A DNA stretch of 64,000 nt from assembly GCF_000520995.1 (NCBI RefSeq), contig NZ_JACA01000033.1:1-64000 (forward strand), in the 5' to 3' direction. The stretch is from Aquimarina macrocephali JAMB N27. Its GTDB lineage: Bacteria > Bacteroidota > Bacteroidia > Flavobacteriales > Flavobacteriaceae. The translations under genes were made by a program, and so were the position numbers. The notes beneath the pieces are model-generated. The model did no database searches, was not told the DNA's origin, and saw nothing but the letters and a program-made list of their open reading frames with translations. Below are positions 18,746-27,750 of the stretch, piece by piece. How positions within the stretch are numbered: the first letter of the stretch is position 1; the number at the start of each line of letters is the position of its first letter.

Positions 18746-20479
18746 ATGGAAACACAAACGCAAACGTTAAAAAAAGAAACCAAAATATCAACAAAGCGTA
18801 TGACAGGTGCAGAGGCAGTAATTCGATGCTTGTTGGCAGAAGGAGTAGATTTAATTTATGGATATCCTGGTGGGGCCATAATGCCAGTCTATGATGAACT
18901 ATACAAATATAGAGATCAATTACATCATGTATTAACAAGGCATGAGCAAGGAGCAACCCATGCGGCACAAGGATATGCAAGGACAAGTGGTAAAGTTGGA
19001 GTTGCTATTGCTACTTCTGGACCCGGAGCTACTAATTTTGTAACGGGAATCGCTGATGCGCAAATAGATTCTACACCTATGGTATGCATTACAGGCCAGG
19101 TTGGATCACACTTGCTGGGATCAGATGCATTTCAGGAAACAGATATTATAGGAATCTCTACACCAATCACCAAGTGGAATCATCAGGTTACCAAGGCCGA
19201 AGATATTCCTGCGGTATTAGCTAAAGCTTTTTATATTGCTCGCTCTGGTCGACCAGGCCCTGTATTAATAGATATTACAAAAGATGCACAGTTTGGTGAA
19301 TTAGATTTTGCATACTCAACATGTAAAGGTGTACGTAGTTATAAGCCCGTACCAGAAACAGATCTAAAAAGCCTGGAAGAGGCAGCTAAATTGATAAACA
19401 AAGCAAAAAAACCGATGGTTGTCTTTGGTCAGGGAGTAATCCTGGGAGAAGCAGAAGAAGAGTTGAAAAACTTTATAGAGAAATCAGGAATCCCATCTGC
19501 ATGGACTATTTTGGGACTTTCTGCACTACCAACATCACATCCATTAAATGTAGGAATGGTTGGTATGCATGGTAATTACGGGCCAAATAAGCTGACTAAC
19601 GAATGTGATTTACTACTAGCGATCGGAATGCGTTTTGATGATAGAGTTACTGGTAATTTAGAAACCTATGCCAAGCAGGCCAAAATCATACATTTTGAGA
19701 TTGATCCAGCAGAGATAAATAAAAATGTGAAAGCTGATGTTGCAGTAATGGGTGATGTTAAAAATACATTAGCAAAAATTACTCCGATGGTGCAGTCAAA
19801 TTCTCATGATTCATGGTTACAGGAGTTTAGAGATTATGATACAATAGAATATGATAAAGTAATTAAAGAAGAATTGTATCCTAGTAATGAAGGCCTATCT
19901 ATGGGCGAAGTGCTTAGAAGAATTAATGAAGAAACCAAAGGAGATGCAGTGATTGTATCTGATGTAGGACAGCATCAAATGATGGCTTGTAGATATGCCG
20001 AGTTTAATAAATCTAAGAGTAATATTACTTCTGGAGGTTTAGGCACAATGGGATTTGCATTACCTGCTGCAATTGGTGCAAAAATGGGAGTCCCGGATAG
20101 AGAAGTAGTAGCGATTATAGGAGATGGCGGATACCAGATGACAATACAGGAGTTGGGTACAATTTTTCAGACCAAAGTACCGGTAAAGATCGTAGTGCTA
20201 AATAATGATTTCCTAGGAATGGTACGTCAATGGCAACAACTATTTTTTGATAAACGATATGCTTCTACAGAGATGGTAAATCCAGATTTTGTAAAAATAG
20301 CAGAAGGGTATCATATCAAGTCTACCAGAGTTACCAAAAGAGAGAATTTACAAGAAGCAATCGCAGAGATGATAGCGTCAAAAGAAGCATACTTTTTAGA
20401 AGTATGTGTTGAAAAAGAAAATAATGTGTTTCCGATGATTCCAACAGGTGCATCAGTTTCAGATATAAGATTAGAATAA
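18746..20479 (+). CDS. ilvB: Acetolactate synthase, large (catalytic) subunit
   Basis: ThDP-dependent enzyme that condenses two pyruvates, or pyruvate and 2-oxobutyrate, as the first committed step of branched-chain amino acid synthesis. The N-terminal ThDP domain carries the segment GYPGGAIMPVYDEL and the catalytic Glu region HEQGATHAAQGYAR. The C-terminal ThDP/Mg site is GDGGYQMTIQELGTI...LNND. At 577 residues it has typical length. It is followed 83 bp later by the regulatory subunit ilvN, as expected for the hetero-oligomer. A Lys/Thr-rich extension of about 18 residues precedes the conserved start MTGAEAVIRCL. Confidence 0.97.
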   Translation: METQTQTLKKETKISTKRMTGAEAVIRCLLAEGVDLIYGYPGGAIMPVYDELYKYRDQLHHVLTRHEQGATHAAQGYARTSGKVGVAIATSGPGATNFVTGIADAQIDSTPMVCITGQVGSHLLGSDAFQETDIIGISTPITKWNHQVTKAEDIPAVLAKAFYIARSGRPGPVLIDITKDAQFGELDFAYSTCKGVRSYKPVPETDLKSLEEAAKLINKAKKPMVVFGQGVILGEAEEELKNFIEKSGIPSAWTILGLSALPTSHPLNVGMVGMHGNYGPNKLTNECDLLLAIGMRFDDRVTGNLETYAKQAKIIHFEIDPAEINKNVKADVAVMGDVKNTLAKITPMVQSNSHDSWLQEFRDYDTIEYDKVIKEELYPSNEGLSMGEVLRRINEETKGDAVIVSDVGQHQMMACRYAEFNKSKSNITSGGLGTMGFALPAAIGAKMGVPDREVVAIIGDGGYQMTIQELGTIFQTKVPVKIVVLNNDFLGMVRQWQQLFFDKRYASTEMVNPDFVKIAEGYHIKSTRVTKRENLQEAIAEMIASKEAYFLEVCVEKENNVFPMIPTGASVSDIRLE

Positions 20480-20562
20480 TAGAATTTTTGTTATTCTGGC
20501 ACTTGGTCTACACCTAGTATAGACTTTGGCTAGAATCTATACAATGATACAATATACTAGTA

Positions 20563-21096
20563 ATGAAAAAAGAAAATTATACCATATCAGTATATACTGA
20601 AAACAATATAGGGTTGTTGAACAGGATTTCGGCAATATTTTTAAGACGTCATATCAATCTTGAAAGCTTTACAGCTTCGGTATCAGAGATTAAGGATGTA
20701 TTTCGTTTTACAATCGTGGTGAATATAACTGAAGAACAGGTAAAAAAGATTATTGGGCAGATTGAAAAACAAATAGAAGTGATTAAAGCTTTTTATCATA
20801 AAGATGATGAGACCATTTATCAGGAAACTGCTTTGTTTAAAATCGCTTCAAAATTACTATTTGAGGAACGTAAAATCCAGAATGTAATAAAGGACAGTAA
20901 TGCTAATATCGTTACTGTAACTCCAGAGTTTTTTGTATTAGAAAAGACAGGGCGACGAAGAGATGTCGAAGCTTTGTATAATCAATTAGAACCTTATGGT
21001 TTAATGCAATTTGTACGTTCGGGAAGAATTTCAATAACAAAAGAAAAGCTACATATTTCTAAAATATTAGAAAATTTTGGAATGGAAGCAGTGTAA
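20563..21096 (+). CDS. ilvN: Acetolactate synthase, small (regulatory) subunit
   Basis: Regulatory subunit that activates IlvB and gives valine feedback sensitivity. The N-terminal ACT domain (residues 5-80) begins YTISVYTENNIGLLNRISAIFLRRHINLES, the usual effector-binding fold. The C-terminal half (about 90-175) matches the ALS_ss_C domain. At 177 residues it is normal length. It lies between ilvB and ilvC in the operon. I assign ilvN rather than ilvH or ilvM from the paired ilvB and the length. Confidence 0.94.
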   Translation: MKKENYTISVYTENNIGLLNRISAIFLRRHINLESFTASVSEIKDVFRFTIVVNITEEQVKKIIGQIEKQIEVIKAFYHKDDETIYQETALFKIASKLLFEERKIQNVIKDSNANIVTVTPEFFVLEKTGRRRDVEALYNQLEPYGLMQFVRSGRISITKEKLHISKILENFGMEAV

Positions 21097-21109
21097 GGGA
21101 TAGTAGTGA

Positions 21110-21210
21110 CATCCTTTTTGGTTGTCATCCTGAGCTTGTCGAAGGAGTCAATCAAAAAGATATAGCGAATAGCCCGACCCTGAATTTGATCAGGGATACA
21201 CTATAAAAAT
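21110..21210. repeat. Short palindromic repeat region between ilvN and ilvC
   Basis: GTCATCCTGAGCTTGTCGAAGG at 21122-21143 is another copy of the GTCGAAG repeat, followed by ACCCTGAATTTGATCAGGG (21177-21195), a second hairpin. Neither has a T-run. Confidence 0.55.
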
Positions 21211-21276
21211 CGAAACAACTAAAAATCAAAATTAAATCAAATTTCCTAACGGAAATCACAACAAATTAAGAAAGAA

Positions 21277-22752
21277 ATGGCAAATTACTTTAATACGCTA
21301 TCATTAAGAGATCAATTAACACAGCTAGGAAAATGTAGGTTTATGAATGCCGAAGAGTTTTCGGCAGGTGTAGATGCATTAAAAGGGAAAAAAATGGTTA
21401 TCGTAGGGTGTGGAGCCCAGGGACTTAACCAAGGGTTGAACATGAGAGACTCTGGTTTGGATATTTCGTATGCGCTTCGTGAAGCAGCGATCAAAGAAAA
21501 AAGACAATCTTTCAAAAATGCATCTGATAACGGATTTAATGTAGGGACCTATGAAGAATTGATTCCTAATGCTGATGTTGTTATTAATTTGACACCAGAT
21601 AAACAACATACTCAAGTGGTAAACACAGTAATGCCACTAATGAAAAAAGGAGCTACTTTATCATACTCACATGGGTTTAATATTGTAGAAGAAGGTATGG
21701 AGGTGAGAGATGATCTTACTGTGATTATGGTAGCACCAAAATGCCCGGGATCAGAAGTTAGAGAAGAGTATAAAAGAGGATTTGGAGTACCTACATTAAT
21801 AGCAGTACACCCAGAGAATGACCCTCAAGGGCATGGTTTGGATCAGGCAAAAGCATATGCAGCAGGAACAGGTGGTCATAGAGCAGGAGTGTTAGAATCT
21901 TCTTTTGTAGCCGAAGTAAAGTCAGATCTTATGGGAGAGCAGACTATTCTATGTGGATTACTGCAAACCGGATCTATTTTATGTTTTGACAAAATGATAG
22001 AAAAAGGAATAGATCCAGGATACGCCTCTAAATTAATCCAATATGGTTGGGAAACCATTACCGAAGGGATGAAGTATGGTGGGATCACTAATATGATGGA
22101 TCGATTATCAAATTCATCAAAGATTAAAGCATTTGAGCTTTCTGAAGAATTAAAGGATATCATGCGTCCGTTGTTTAGAAAACATATGGATGATATCATG
22201 CAAGGGCATTTTTCAAAAACTATGATGGAAGACTGGGCTAATGATGATAAAAATCTATTATCATGGAGAGCAGCAACAGGAGAGACGGCATTCGAGAAAA
22301 CTCCTGCAGGAGATATTGAAATTTCTGAACAAGAATTCTACGATAATGGAGTATTGATGGTGGCTATGGTTAGAGCAGGAGTTGAACTAGCTTTTGAAGC
22401 GATGACAGATTCTGGAATTATTGAAGAATCAGCATATTATGAATCGCTACACGAAACTCCACTTATTGCCAATACTATTGCACGTAAGAAATTGTTTGAG
22501 ATGAATCGAGTGATCTCTGATACGGCAGAATATGGTTGTTATTTATTTGATCATGCTTGTAAGCCTTTATTAGCAGATTTCATGAAAAAAATAGATACCG
22601 ATGTTATAGGAAAAGCATATGATGAAGGGAAGAATAATGGAGTAGATAATGCTAAACTAATAGAAGTAAATGCAATTTTAAGAAATCATCCTATAGAAGT
22701 TATTGGTTCTCGATTAAGAGCATCGATGACAGCAATGAAACCGATAGTATAG
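21277..22752 (+). CDS. ilvC: Ketol-acid reductoisomerase, class II (long form)
   Basis: NADPH- and Mg-dependent isomerisation and reduction of acetolactate or acetohydroxybutyrate to the dihydroxy acids used by IlvD. The Rossmann motif [12 protein letters not shown] is visible near residue 45. At 491 residues it is the long class II enzyme, with a duplicated helical knotted domain as in enterobacteria and plants, rather than the ~330-residue class I form. Fourth gene of the ilv operon; the next gene is ilvA. Confidence 0.96.
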   Translation: MANYFNTLSLRDQLTQLGKCRFMNAEEFSAGVDALKGKKMVIVGCGAQGLNQGLNMRDSGLDISYALREAAIKEKRQSFKNASDNGFNVGTYEELIPNADVVINLTPDKQHTQVVNTVMPLMKKGATLSYSHGFNIVEEGMEVRDDLTVIMVAPKCPGSEVREEYKRGFGVPTLIAVHPENDPQGHGLDQAKAYAAGTGGHRAGVLESSFVAEVKSDLMGEQTILCGLLQTGSILCFDKMIEKGIDPGYASKLIQYGWETITEGMKYGGITNMMDRLSNSSKIKAFELSEELKDIMRPLFRKHMDDIMQGHFSKTMMEDWANDDKNLLSWRAATGETAFEKTPAGDIEISEQEFYDNGVLMVAMVRAGVELAFEAMTDSGIIEESAYYESLHETPLIANTIARKKLFEMNRVISDTAEYGCYLFDHACKPLLADFMKKIDTDVIGKAYDEGKNNGVDNAKLIEVNAILRNHPIEVIGSRLRASMTAMKPIV

Positions 22753-22769
22753 TACATTTAATTTTGTTA

Positions 22770-22830
22770 GGCCGGATCTGTTAAAGTTTTGAGATGTGTA
22801 TTGTGTAACCTTTGATGGGTCTGAGCCGGC
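22770..22830. repeat. Long imperfect hairpin between ilvC and ilvA
   Basis: GGCCGGATCTGTTAAAG near 22770 pairs with CTTTGATGGGTCTGAGCCGGC ending at 22830, allowing G-U pairs and a small bulge. The loop is about 20 nt. There is no T-run, so it is not an obvious terminator. It could be a processed or structured element within the operon mRNA. Confidence 0.5.
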
Positions 22831-22843
22831 AAAAATATACCAG

Positions 22844-22997
22844 TTTAACTTTGAAATCGTGCGTATAGAAATTGAATTTATTTTGCACGTATTCAAGACA
22901 AAAAATATTAGCATAGCCATAGCATAGCTACGGTTATATTTTTTAACGAAAAATAGGTGCAAAAGAAACTATTTATTAGTGCTATTTCAAAGTTAAA
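22844..22997. repeat. Foldback element, family copy 4 (different arms)
   Basis: Perfect 14-bp arms TTTAACTTTGAAAT (22844-22857) and ATTTCAAAGTTAAA (22984-22997). The core TTAGCATAGCCATAGCATAGCTACGGTTAT and the downstream GAAAAATAGGTGCAAAAG match the family. It ends 35 bp before ilvA. Confidence 0.8.
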
Positions 22998-23032
22998 ATG
23001 GATAATATAAAAGAAGAGCGTAAACTTAAATT

Positions 23033-24298
23033 ATGAGCACCATAACCACAACATATTTTCCTGAATTAGAGGATATCCAGAAGGCAGCTTCAACAATAAA
23101 AGAAGTGGCTATGGTTACTCCTCTTATGAATAGCATTCGATATTCTCGCAGATATGATGCTAATATTTTATTGAAACGAGAAGACCTTCAACGTGTTCGT
23201 TCCTATAAAATTAGAGGTGCTTTTAATAAAATAAGCTCACTTACCAAAGAAGAACTAGCAAAAGGAGTTGTTTGTGCCAGTGCAGGTAATCATGCACAAG
23301 GAGTAGCATTCGCCTGCCATCATTTAGGAATAGAAGGTACTGTTTATATGCCTTCGGTAACACCAAAACAAAAGGTAGAGCAGACAAAAATGTTTGGTGG
23401 TGATCATGTAAAGATTGTTCTTGAAGGTGATACATTTGATGATTCTTATAAAGCAGCAAAGGAAACTTGTACTTCTGAAGGAAAAACTTTTGTACATCCA
23501 TTCGAGGATCCAAAAACTATTGAAGGACAAGGAACAATTGGACTTGAGATTTTTAAGCAGAGTGATGTACCGATCGATTATATTTTTGTTGCTATTGGTG
23601 GTGGTGGATTAGCTTCGGGTTTATGCGGAGCAATCAAAGCCTTATCTCCAAAAACAAAAATTATAGGTGTCGAACCAGAAGGAGCGCCTTCTATGTTATC
23701 ATCTATCCAAAATAATAAGAATACAGAGATTTTTAATATTGATAAGTTTATCGATGGTGCAGCAGTTCAGAAAGTAGGAGATCTTAACTTTGATATTTGT
23801 AAAGAATACCTCTCTGATATGTATACAGTTCCTGAAGGGTTGGTGTGTCAGACTATTTTAGATTTATACAATAGAGATGCTATTGTAGTTGAACCAGCAG
23901 GTGCATTAACCTTGGCTGCTCTTGAGTCTTATAAAGATAAGATCAAAGGCAAAAATGTAGTGTGTATTGTGAGTGGTAGTAATAATGATATTACTCGTAC
24001 TGCAGAGATTAAAGAAAGGGCGTTGTTATATGCAGATTTAAAACATTATTTCATAGTTCGTTTTCCGCAACGAGCAGGTGCATTAAAACAATTTGTAGGA
24101 GAAGTACTAGGACCGAATGATGATATCACTCATTTCGAATATTCAAAAAAATCAAGTAGAGAAAATGGCCCTGCAGTTGTTGGGATTGAACTAAAAGATA
24201 AGAAAGATCTTGAGCCTTTGGTCTCTAGAATGAAGGCACTTAATTTCTTTGGGGATTACCTAAATGATAAACCTGATCTGTTTCAGTTTTTGATATGA
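23033..24298 (+). CDS. ilvA: Threonine ammonia-lyase (threonine dehydratase)
   Basis: PLP enzyme that deaminates threonine to 2-oxobutyrate, the entry step to isoleucine. The PLP lysine motif is RSYKIRGAFNKI; the glycine loop GGGGLASGL and the SGSNNDITR segment are visible. The C-terminal about 90 residues (YFIVRFPQRAGALKQFVGEVLG) form a single ACT-like regulatory domain, so the 421-residue protein is the shorter form with one regulatory domain. It closes the ilv operon, preceded by a 280-bp gap with two structured elements. Confidence 0.95.
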   Translation: MSTITTTYFPELEDIQKAASTIKEVAMVTPLMNSIRYSRRYDANILLKREDLQRVRSYKIRGAFNKISSLTKEELAKGVVCASAGNHAQGVAFACHHLGIEGTVYMPSVTPKQKVEQTKMFGGDHVKIVLEGDTFDDSYKAAKETCTSEGKTFVHPFEDPKTIEGQGTIGLEIFKQSDVPIDYIFVAIGGGGLASGLCGAIKALSPKTKIIGVEPEGAPSMLSSIQNNKNTEIFNIDKFIDGAAVQKVGDLNFDICKEYLSDMYTVPEGLVCQTILDLYNRDAIVVEPAGALTLAALESYKDKIKGKNVVCIVSGSNNDITRTAEIKERALLYADLKHYFIVRFPQRAGALKQFVGEVLGPNDDITHFEYSKKSSRENGPAVVGIELKDKKDLEPLVSRMKALNFFGDYLNDKPDLFQFLI

Positions 24299-24444
24299 TT
24301 CGATAGAAGTAGCATTTAGTTTAATCTACTTACTTTATTATCAATATTTTTTTATTAGAAACCTAAGGTATAGAATATCAATTTGATAGTTAAAGGTTCA
24401 TGATTTTATTAAAACGATAAAAGTTAATTAGTTTTACCTTTTTT

Positions 24445-24477
24445 TTGTTTTATGTATTAATTTTTTATGTAATATTG
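24445..24477 (+). promoter_or_regulatory. Probable promoter of the arginine leader/operon
   Basis: TTG (24445-24447), a 22-bp spacer and TAATATTG (24470-24477, one mismatch to TAnnTTTG). Transcription would begin near 24483, downstream of the TTG that opens the longest reading frame, so the leader ORF must start further in. Confidence 0.55.
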
Positions 24478-24528
24478 TACCATCTAGTTAACGAAAGGGG
24501 CTACGGCCGACGATTTAGAGTTACTATT

Positions 24529-24636
24529 ATGAAAACGGCAAATTACATATCTACAGAGAGTAAAGTTCAATATTTGAACAAATTTGGTAATCCAAGTATT
24601 CCCGCACGCCGCTTTCGTCGCCCCTTGGGGGTCTAA
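24529..24636 (+). CDS. Arginine-rich leader peptide (35 aa) of the arg operon
   Basis: A short frame starting with ATG 24529 and ending PARRFRRPLGV. The four Arg codons at 24607-24621 are CGC/CGT, while this genome mostly uses AGA, and they sit in a GC-rich island in otherwise AT-rich DNA. TCGTCG-CCCCTT (24615-24626), which encodes the last Arg residues, is complementary to upstream AAGGGG (24495-24500) and CGACGA (24508-24513), so it would close a long-range helix around the ORF. A second hairpin GAAGTAGG-TGCGT-CCTACTTC (24646-24666) and the following CCC offer an alternative partner for the G-rich segments. This fits an arginine attenuator for the operon 220 bp downstream. No T-run follows, so transcription termination is not shown; control of translation or processing is also possible. 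Confidence 0.62.
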   Translation: MKTANYISTESKVQYLNKFGNPSIPARRFRRPLGV

Positions 24637-24857
24637 CATTCTTTTGAAGTAGGTGCGTCCTACTTCCCCTAGAGACATCGAATCCATTTTAGAAAAACTG
24701 AATTTTTAAATTTTGTTGTTCAAACAACATAGTTAAAGTATTTGGTAGCAATTCTTATCACGCCAAATAGCTAGATATGATTCGCACTTCAGCCTGGATT
24801 CAGAAAAATCAACACTAATTTTAATAGAAAAGCTTCTTTAATAAGCGGGATTCGTTT

Positions 24858-25499
24858 ATGGAAAAAGTAAAAATAATAATTGCTAACGAAAACCATTTTC
24901 GTTATGCAAAGGAAATATGCGAAGTAATATCCGACTCTGCCAAAGTAAGAGGAACCGGTATTGCTAAACGTACCCCAGAATATATACAAACTAAGATGCA
25001 CAACAGGAATGCGGTTATTGCCGTATCCGGCAATCAATTTGCAGGATTCTGTTATATCGAAATCTGGGGTAATGAAAAACATGTAGCACATTCTGGTTTA
25101 ATAGTACACCCTGGTTTTAGAAATCAAGGTCTGGCAAAAAAAATCAAAGAATTTACATTCAATTATTCTTTGAAAAAATACCCAATGGCCAAAGTGTTTG
25201 GTATCACAACAGGATTAGCTGTAATGAAAATCAATTCTGATTTGGGATATAAACCCGTTACATTCTCAGAATTAACAAATGATCCTAAGTTTTGGGCAGG
25301 TTGTAAAACGTGTACAAATTATGATATTCTAACTTCTAAAGAACATAAAATGTGTTTGTGTACCGGGATGCTATATGACCCTTCGCAGAAAGTAAAGAAA
25401 AAAGAAAAATGGTACGATAAAAAAGTACTAAAAAGATTAAAAAATATTAAACAAACGATGCTTGCAAGCAATAAACAATTGTTGTTATGGAAAAAGTAG
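24858..25499 (+). CDS. GNAT acyltransferase, probable N-acylglutamate synthase of the arginine pathway
   Basis: 213 residues with a GNAT fold. The acetyl-CoA loop region is visible as GLIVHPGFRNQGLAKKI, with a preceding beta strand HVAHSGLIV. A C-terminal part contains four Cys in a cluster (GCKTCTNYD...MCLCTG). It is the first enzyme gene of the arg operon and overlaps argG by 13 bp. No other argA or argJ is seen here. In Bacteroidota a GNAT protein at this position is thought to make N-acyl-glutamate; acetyl versus succinyl donor is open. The Cys cluster near residues 150-175 is unusual for GNATs and could bind metal. Confidence 0.8.
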   Translation: MEKVKIIIANENHFRYAKEICEVISDSAKVRGTGIAKRTPEYIQTKMHNRNAVIAVSGNQFAGFCYIEIWGNEKHVAHSGLIVHPGFRNQGLAKKIKEFTFNYSLKKYPMAKVFGITTGLAVMKINSDLGYKPVTFSELTNDPKFWAGCKTCTNYDILTSKEHKMCLCTGMLYDPSQKVKKKEKWYDKKVLKRLKNIKQTMLASNKQLLLWKK

Positions 25500-26677
25500 T
25501 ATTAGCATATAGCGGAGGACTGGATACCTCATATTGTGTAAAATATCTTATTCATGAAAAAAACCTGGATGTGCATACCATTTTGGTGAATACAGGTGGT
25601 TTTTCTGAAGAAGAATTAAAGGATACAGAAAAAAGAGCTTATGAATTGGGCAGCTCATCTCATGTGAATAAGACTATCCTAAATGAGTTTTATGAAAAAG
25701 CTATTAAGTATTTGATTTATGGTAATGTATTAAAAAATAATACGTACCCACTTTCTGTAAGTGCCGAACGAATTTTTCAGGCCATAGAGGTTATTAAATA
25801 TGCCAAAAAAGTAGGAGCAAAGTATATTGCACACGGAAGCACAGGAGCAGGCAATGATCAGATAAGGTTTGATGTGATTTTTCAAACATTAGCCCCAGAG
25901 ATCGAAATTATTACTCCGATTAGAGATTTAAAACTTTCTCGTCAGGCCGAAGTAGAATATCTAGAAAAGCATGAGGTCTATTACAGCTGGGAAAAAGCAC
26001 AGTACTCAATCAATAAAGGTATTTGGGGAACCAGTGTAGGGGGAAAAGAAACGCTTTCTTCTCATAGTGCATTACCAGGTACAGCATTCCCCAGTCAACT
26101 TCAAAAAGAAAAAGAAGAAATCATCACGTTAAACTTCGAAAAAGGAGAACTCGTAGGGTTAGATGGGGTTAAGGATATCCCGGTGAATACTATTCAGAAA
26201 CTGGAGGAACTGGCAAGTGCTTTTGCCATTGGCAGGGATACCCATGTTGGAGATACAATTATTGGTATTAAAGGAAGAGTAGGATTTGAAGCAGCAGCAC
26301 CAATGGTAATCATTAAAGCTCATCATCTTTTAGAGAAACATGTTTTAACCAAATGGCAGCAATATTGGAAAGAGCAACTAGCTAACTGGTATGGTATGTT
26401 GTTACATGAAGGAAATTACCTGGATCCTGTAATGAGAAATATAGAAGTATTTATGGAAGATTCTCAAAAATCAGTAACAGGAGATGTAAAAGTGAAATTG
26501 AAACCCTACCATTTTACCTTAGAAGGAATCGAATCAGATTTTGACATGATGAAATCGAATTTTGGGCAGTATGGCGAGATGAATAATTCCTGGACATCTG
26601 ATGATGCTAAAGGGTTTATAAAAATCTATGGTAATGCGAATAAGATATATCATAATGTAAACCCAAGTGAATCATGA
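25487..26677 (+). CDS. argG: Argininosuccinate synthase
   Basis: Joins citrulline and aspartate with ATP, the penultimate step of arginine synthesis. The N-terminal ATP-pyrophosphatase motif AYSGGLDTSY is present, followed by GAKYIAHGSTGAGNDQIRFD. At 396 residues it is full length. ATG 25487 lies inside the end of the upstream gene, and the stop overlaps the argC start (ATGA), so all three are translationally coupled. Confidence 0.97.
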   Translation: MEKVVLAYSGGLDTSYCVKYLIHEKNLDVHTILVNTGGFSEEELKDTEKRAYELGSSSHVNKTILNEFYEKAIKYLIYGNVLKNNTYPLSVSAERIFQAIEVIKYAKKVGAKYIAHGSTGAGNDQIRFDVIFQTLAPEIEIITPIRDLKLSRQAEVEYLEKHEVYYSWEKAQYSINKGIWGTSVGGKETLSSHSALPGTAFPSQLQKEKEEIITLNFEKGELVGLDGVKDIPVNTIQKLEELASAFAIGRDTHVGDTIIGIKGRVGFEAAAPMVIIKAHHLLEKHVLTKWQQYWKEQLANWYGMLLHEGNYLDPVMRNIEVFMEDSQKSVTGDVKVKLKPYHFTLEGIESDFDMMKSNFGQYGEMNNSWTSDDAKGFIKIYGNANKIYHNVNPSES

Positions 26678-27651
26678 TACAAGTAGGAATAATAGGAGGA
26701 TCAGGATATACAGCGGGAGAACTGTTAAGGCTATTAGTTCATCACCCAGAAGTAAAGCTGGATTTTGTATACAGTACAACAAATGCTGGTGTATTGATTC
26801 ATAAACAGCATCCTGATTTAATAGGAGAAATAGATCTTAAGTTCACAGATACGATAAACCCAAATGTAGATGTACTGTTTTTGTGTTTGGGTCATGGTAG
26901 ATCAAGATCGTTTTTAGAAACCAATACGTTTTCAAAAATGACTAAAGTAATTGATTTAGGAAATGACTTTAGATTGAATGATGATCAGGAATTTCTGGAA
27001 AGAGATTTTGTATACGGTCTGCCAGAATTAGAAAAAGAAAAGATTAGATCAGCAAAGAATATTGCAAATCCGGGATGTTTTGCCACTGCCATACAGTTAG
27101 GGTTATTACCATTGGCTTTTGCAGGTAAACTTAAGGATACAATTCATATTAATGCTACTACCGGAAGTACGGGAGCAGGTGTGATGCCAGGAGGAACCAC
27201 TCATTTTAGCTGGAGAGATAATAATTTTTCTAGTTATAAAGTATTCTCACATCAGCACTTGGGAGAGATTAAACAAAGCCTTAAACAGGAACAAAATGAT
27301 TTTGAAGCTCCGGTTTTCTTCATCCCAAATAGAGGAAATTTTAGTAAAGGAATTTATGCCACTATGTACACAAAATATGAAGGTAGCGAAGAAGAAGCAA
27401 AAGAACTGTATAGATCATATTATAAGAAGGCTGAGTTTACTGTGATTTCTGATGAAGAAATTCATTTGAAACAAGTAGTAAACACGAATAAATGCATACT
27501 ACACATTAGTAAGAAAAATGGAGTGTTACTTATCACATCAGTAATCGATAACTTGATTAAAGGAGCATCTGGACAAGCTATTCATAATATGAATTTAATG
27601 CTAGGATTAAAGGAAAAAACAGGATTAGAATTAAAGGCGAGTGCATTTTAA
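26674..27651 (+). CDS. argC: N-acyl-gamma-glutamyl-phosphate reductase
   Basis: Reduces N-acylglutamyl phosphate to the semialdehyde with NADPH. The Rossmann start GIIGGSGYTAGELLRLL, catalytic Cys135 in NPGCFATA and the HINATTGSTGAG motif are visible. 325 residues, typical of the short Bacteroidota form. Overlaps argG by 4 bp. Confidence 0.96.
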   Translation: MIQVGIIGGSGYTAGELLRLLVHHPEVKLDFVYSTTNAGVLIHKQHPDLIGEIDLKFTDTINPNVDVLFLCLGHGRSRSFLETNTFSKMTKVIDLGNDFRLNDDQEFLERDFVYGLPELEKEKIRSAKNIANPGCFATAIQLGLLPLAFAGKLKDTIHINATTGSTGAGVMPGGTTHFSWRDNNFSSYKVFSHQHLGEIKQSLKQEQNDFEAPVFFIPNRGNFSKGIYATMYTKYEGSEEEAKELYRSYYKKAEFTVISDEEIHLKQVVNTNKCILHISKKNGVLLITSVIDNLIKGASGQAIHNMNLMLGLKEKTGLELKASAF

Positions 27652-27750
27652 TACTAACAGATGAATGTCATGCAGGCTTATCAGAGTGTTTAAGAATCCA
27701 CGATGAAGAGGAATCTTTAACAGATTAAGACCGACAAAACAAAATATAAA

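Larger units (their letters stand above)
24299..24857. other. Leader region of the arginine operon (559 bp)
   Basis: Contains a promoter, an Arg-rich leader ORF, a GC-rich set of alternative pairings and about 185 bp of ordinary AT-rich sequence before the first enzyme gene. No clear terminator follows ilvA. Confidence 0.65.

Noticed and set aside
24445..24528. Longer arginine-leader frame starting with TTG at 24445
   Set aside because: Its start lies within the predicted promoter, so it would not be in the mRNA; ATG 24529 preferred.
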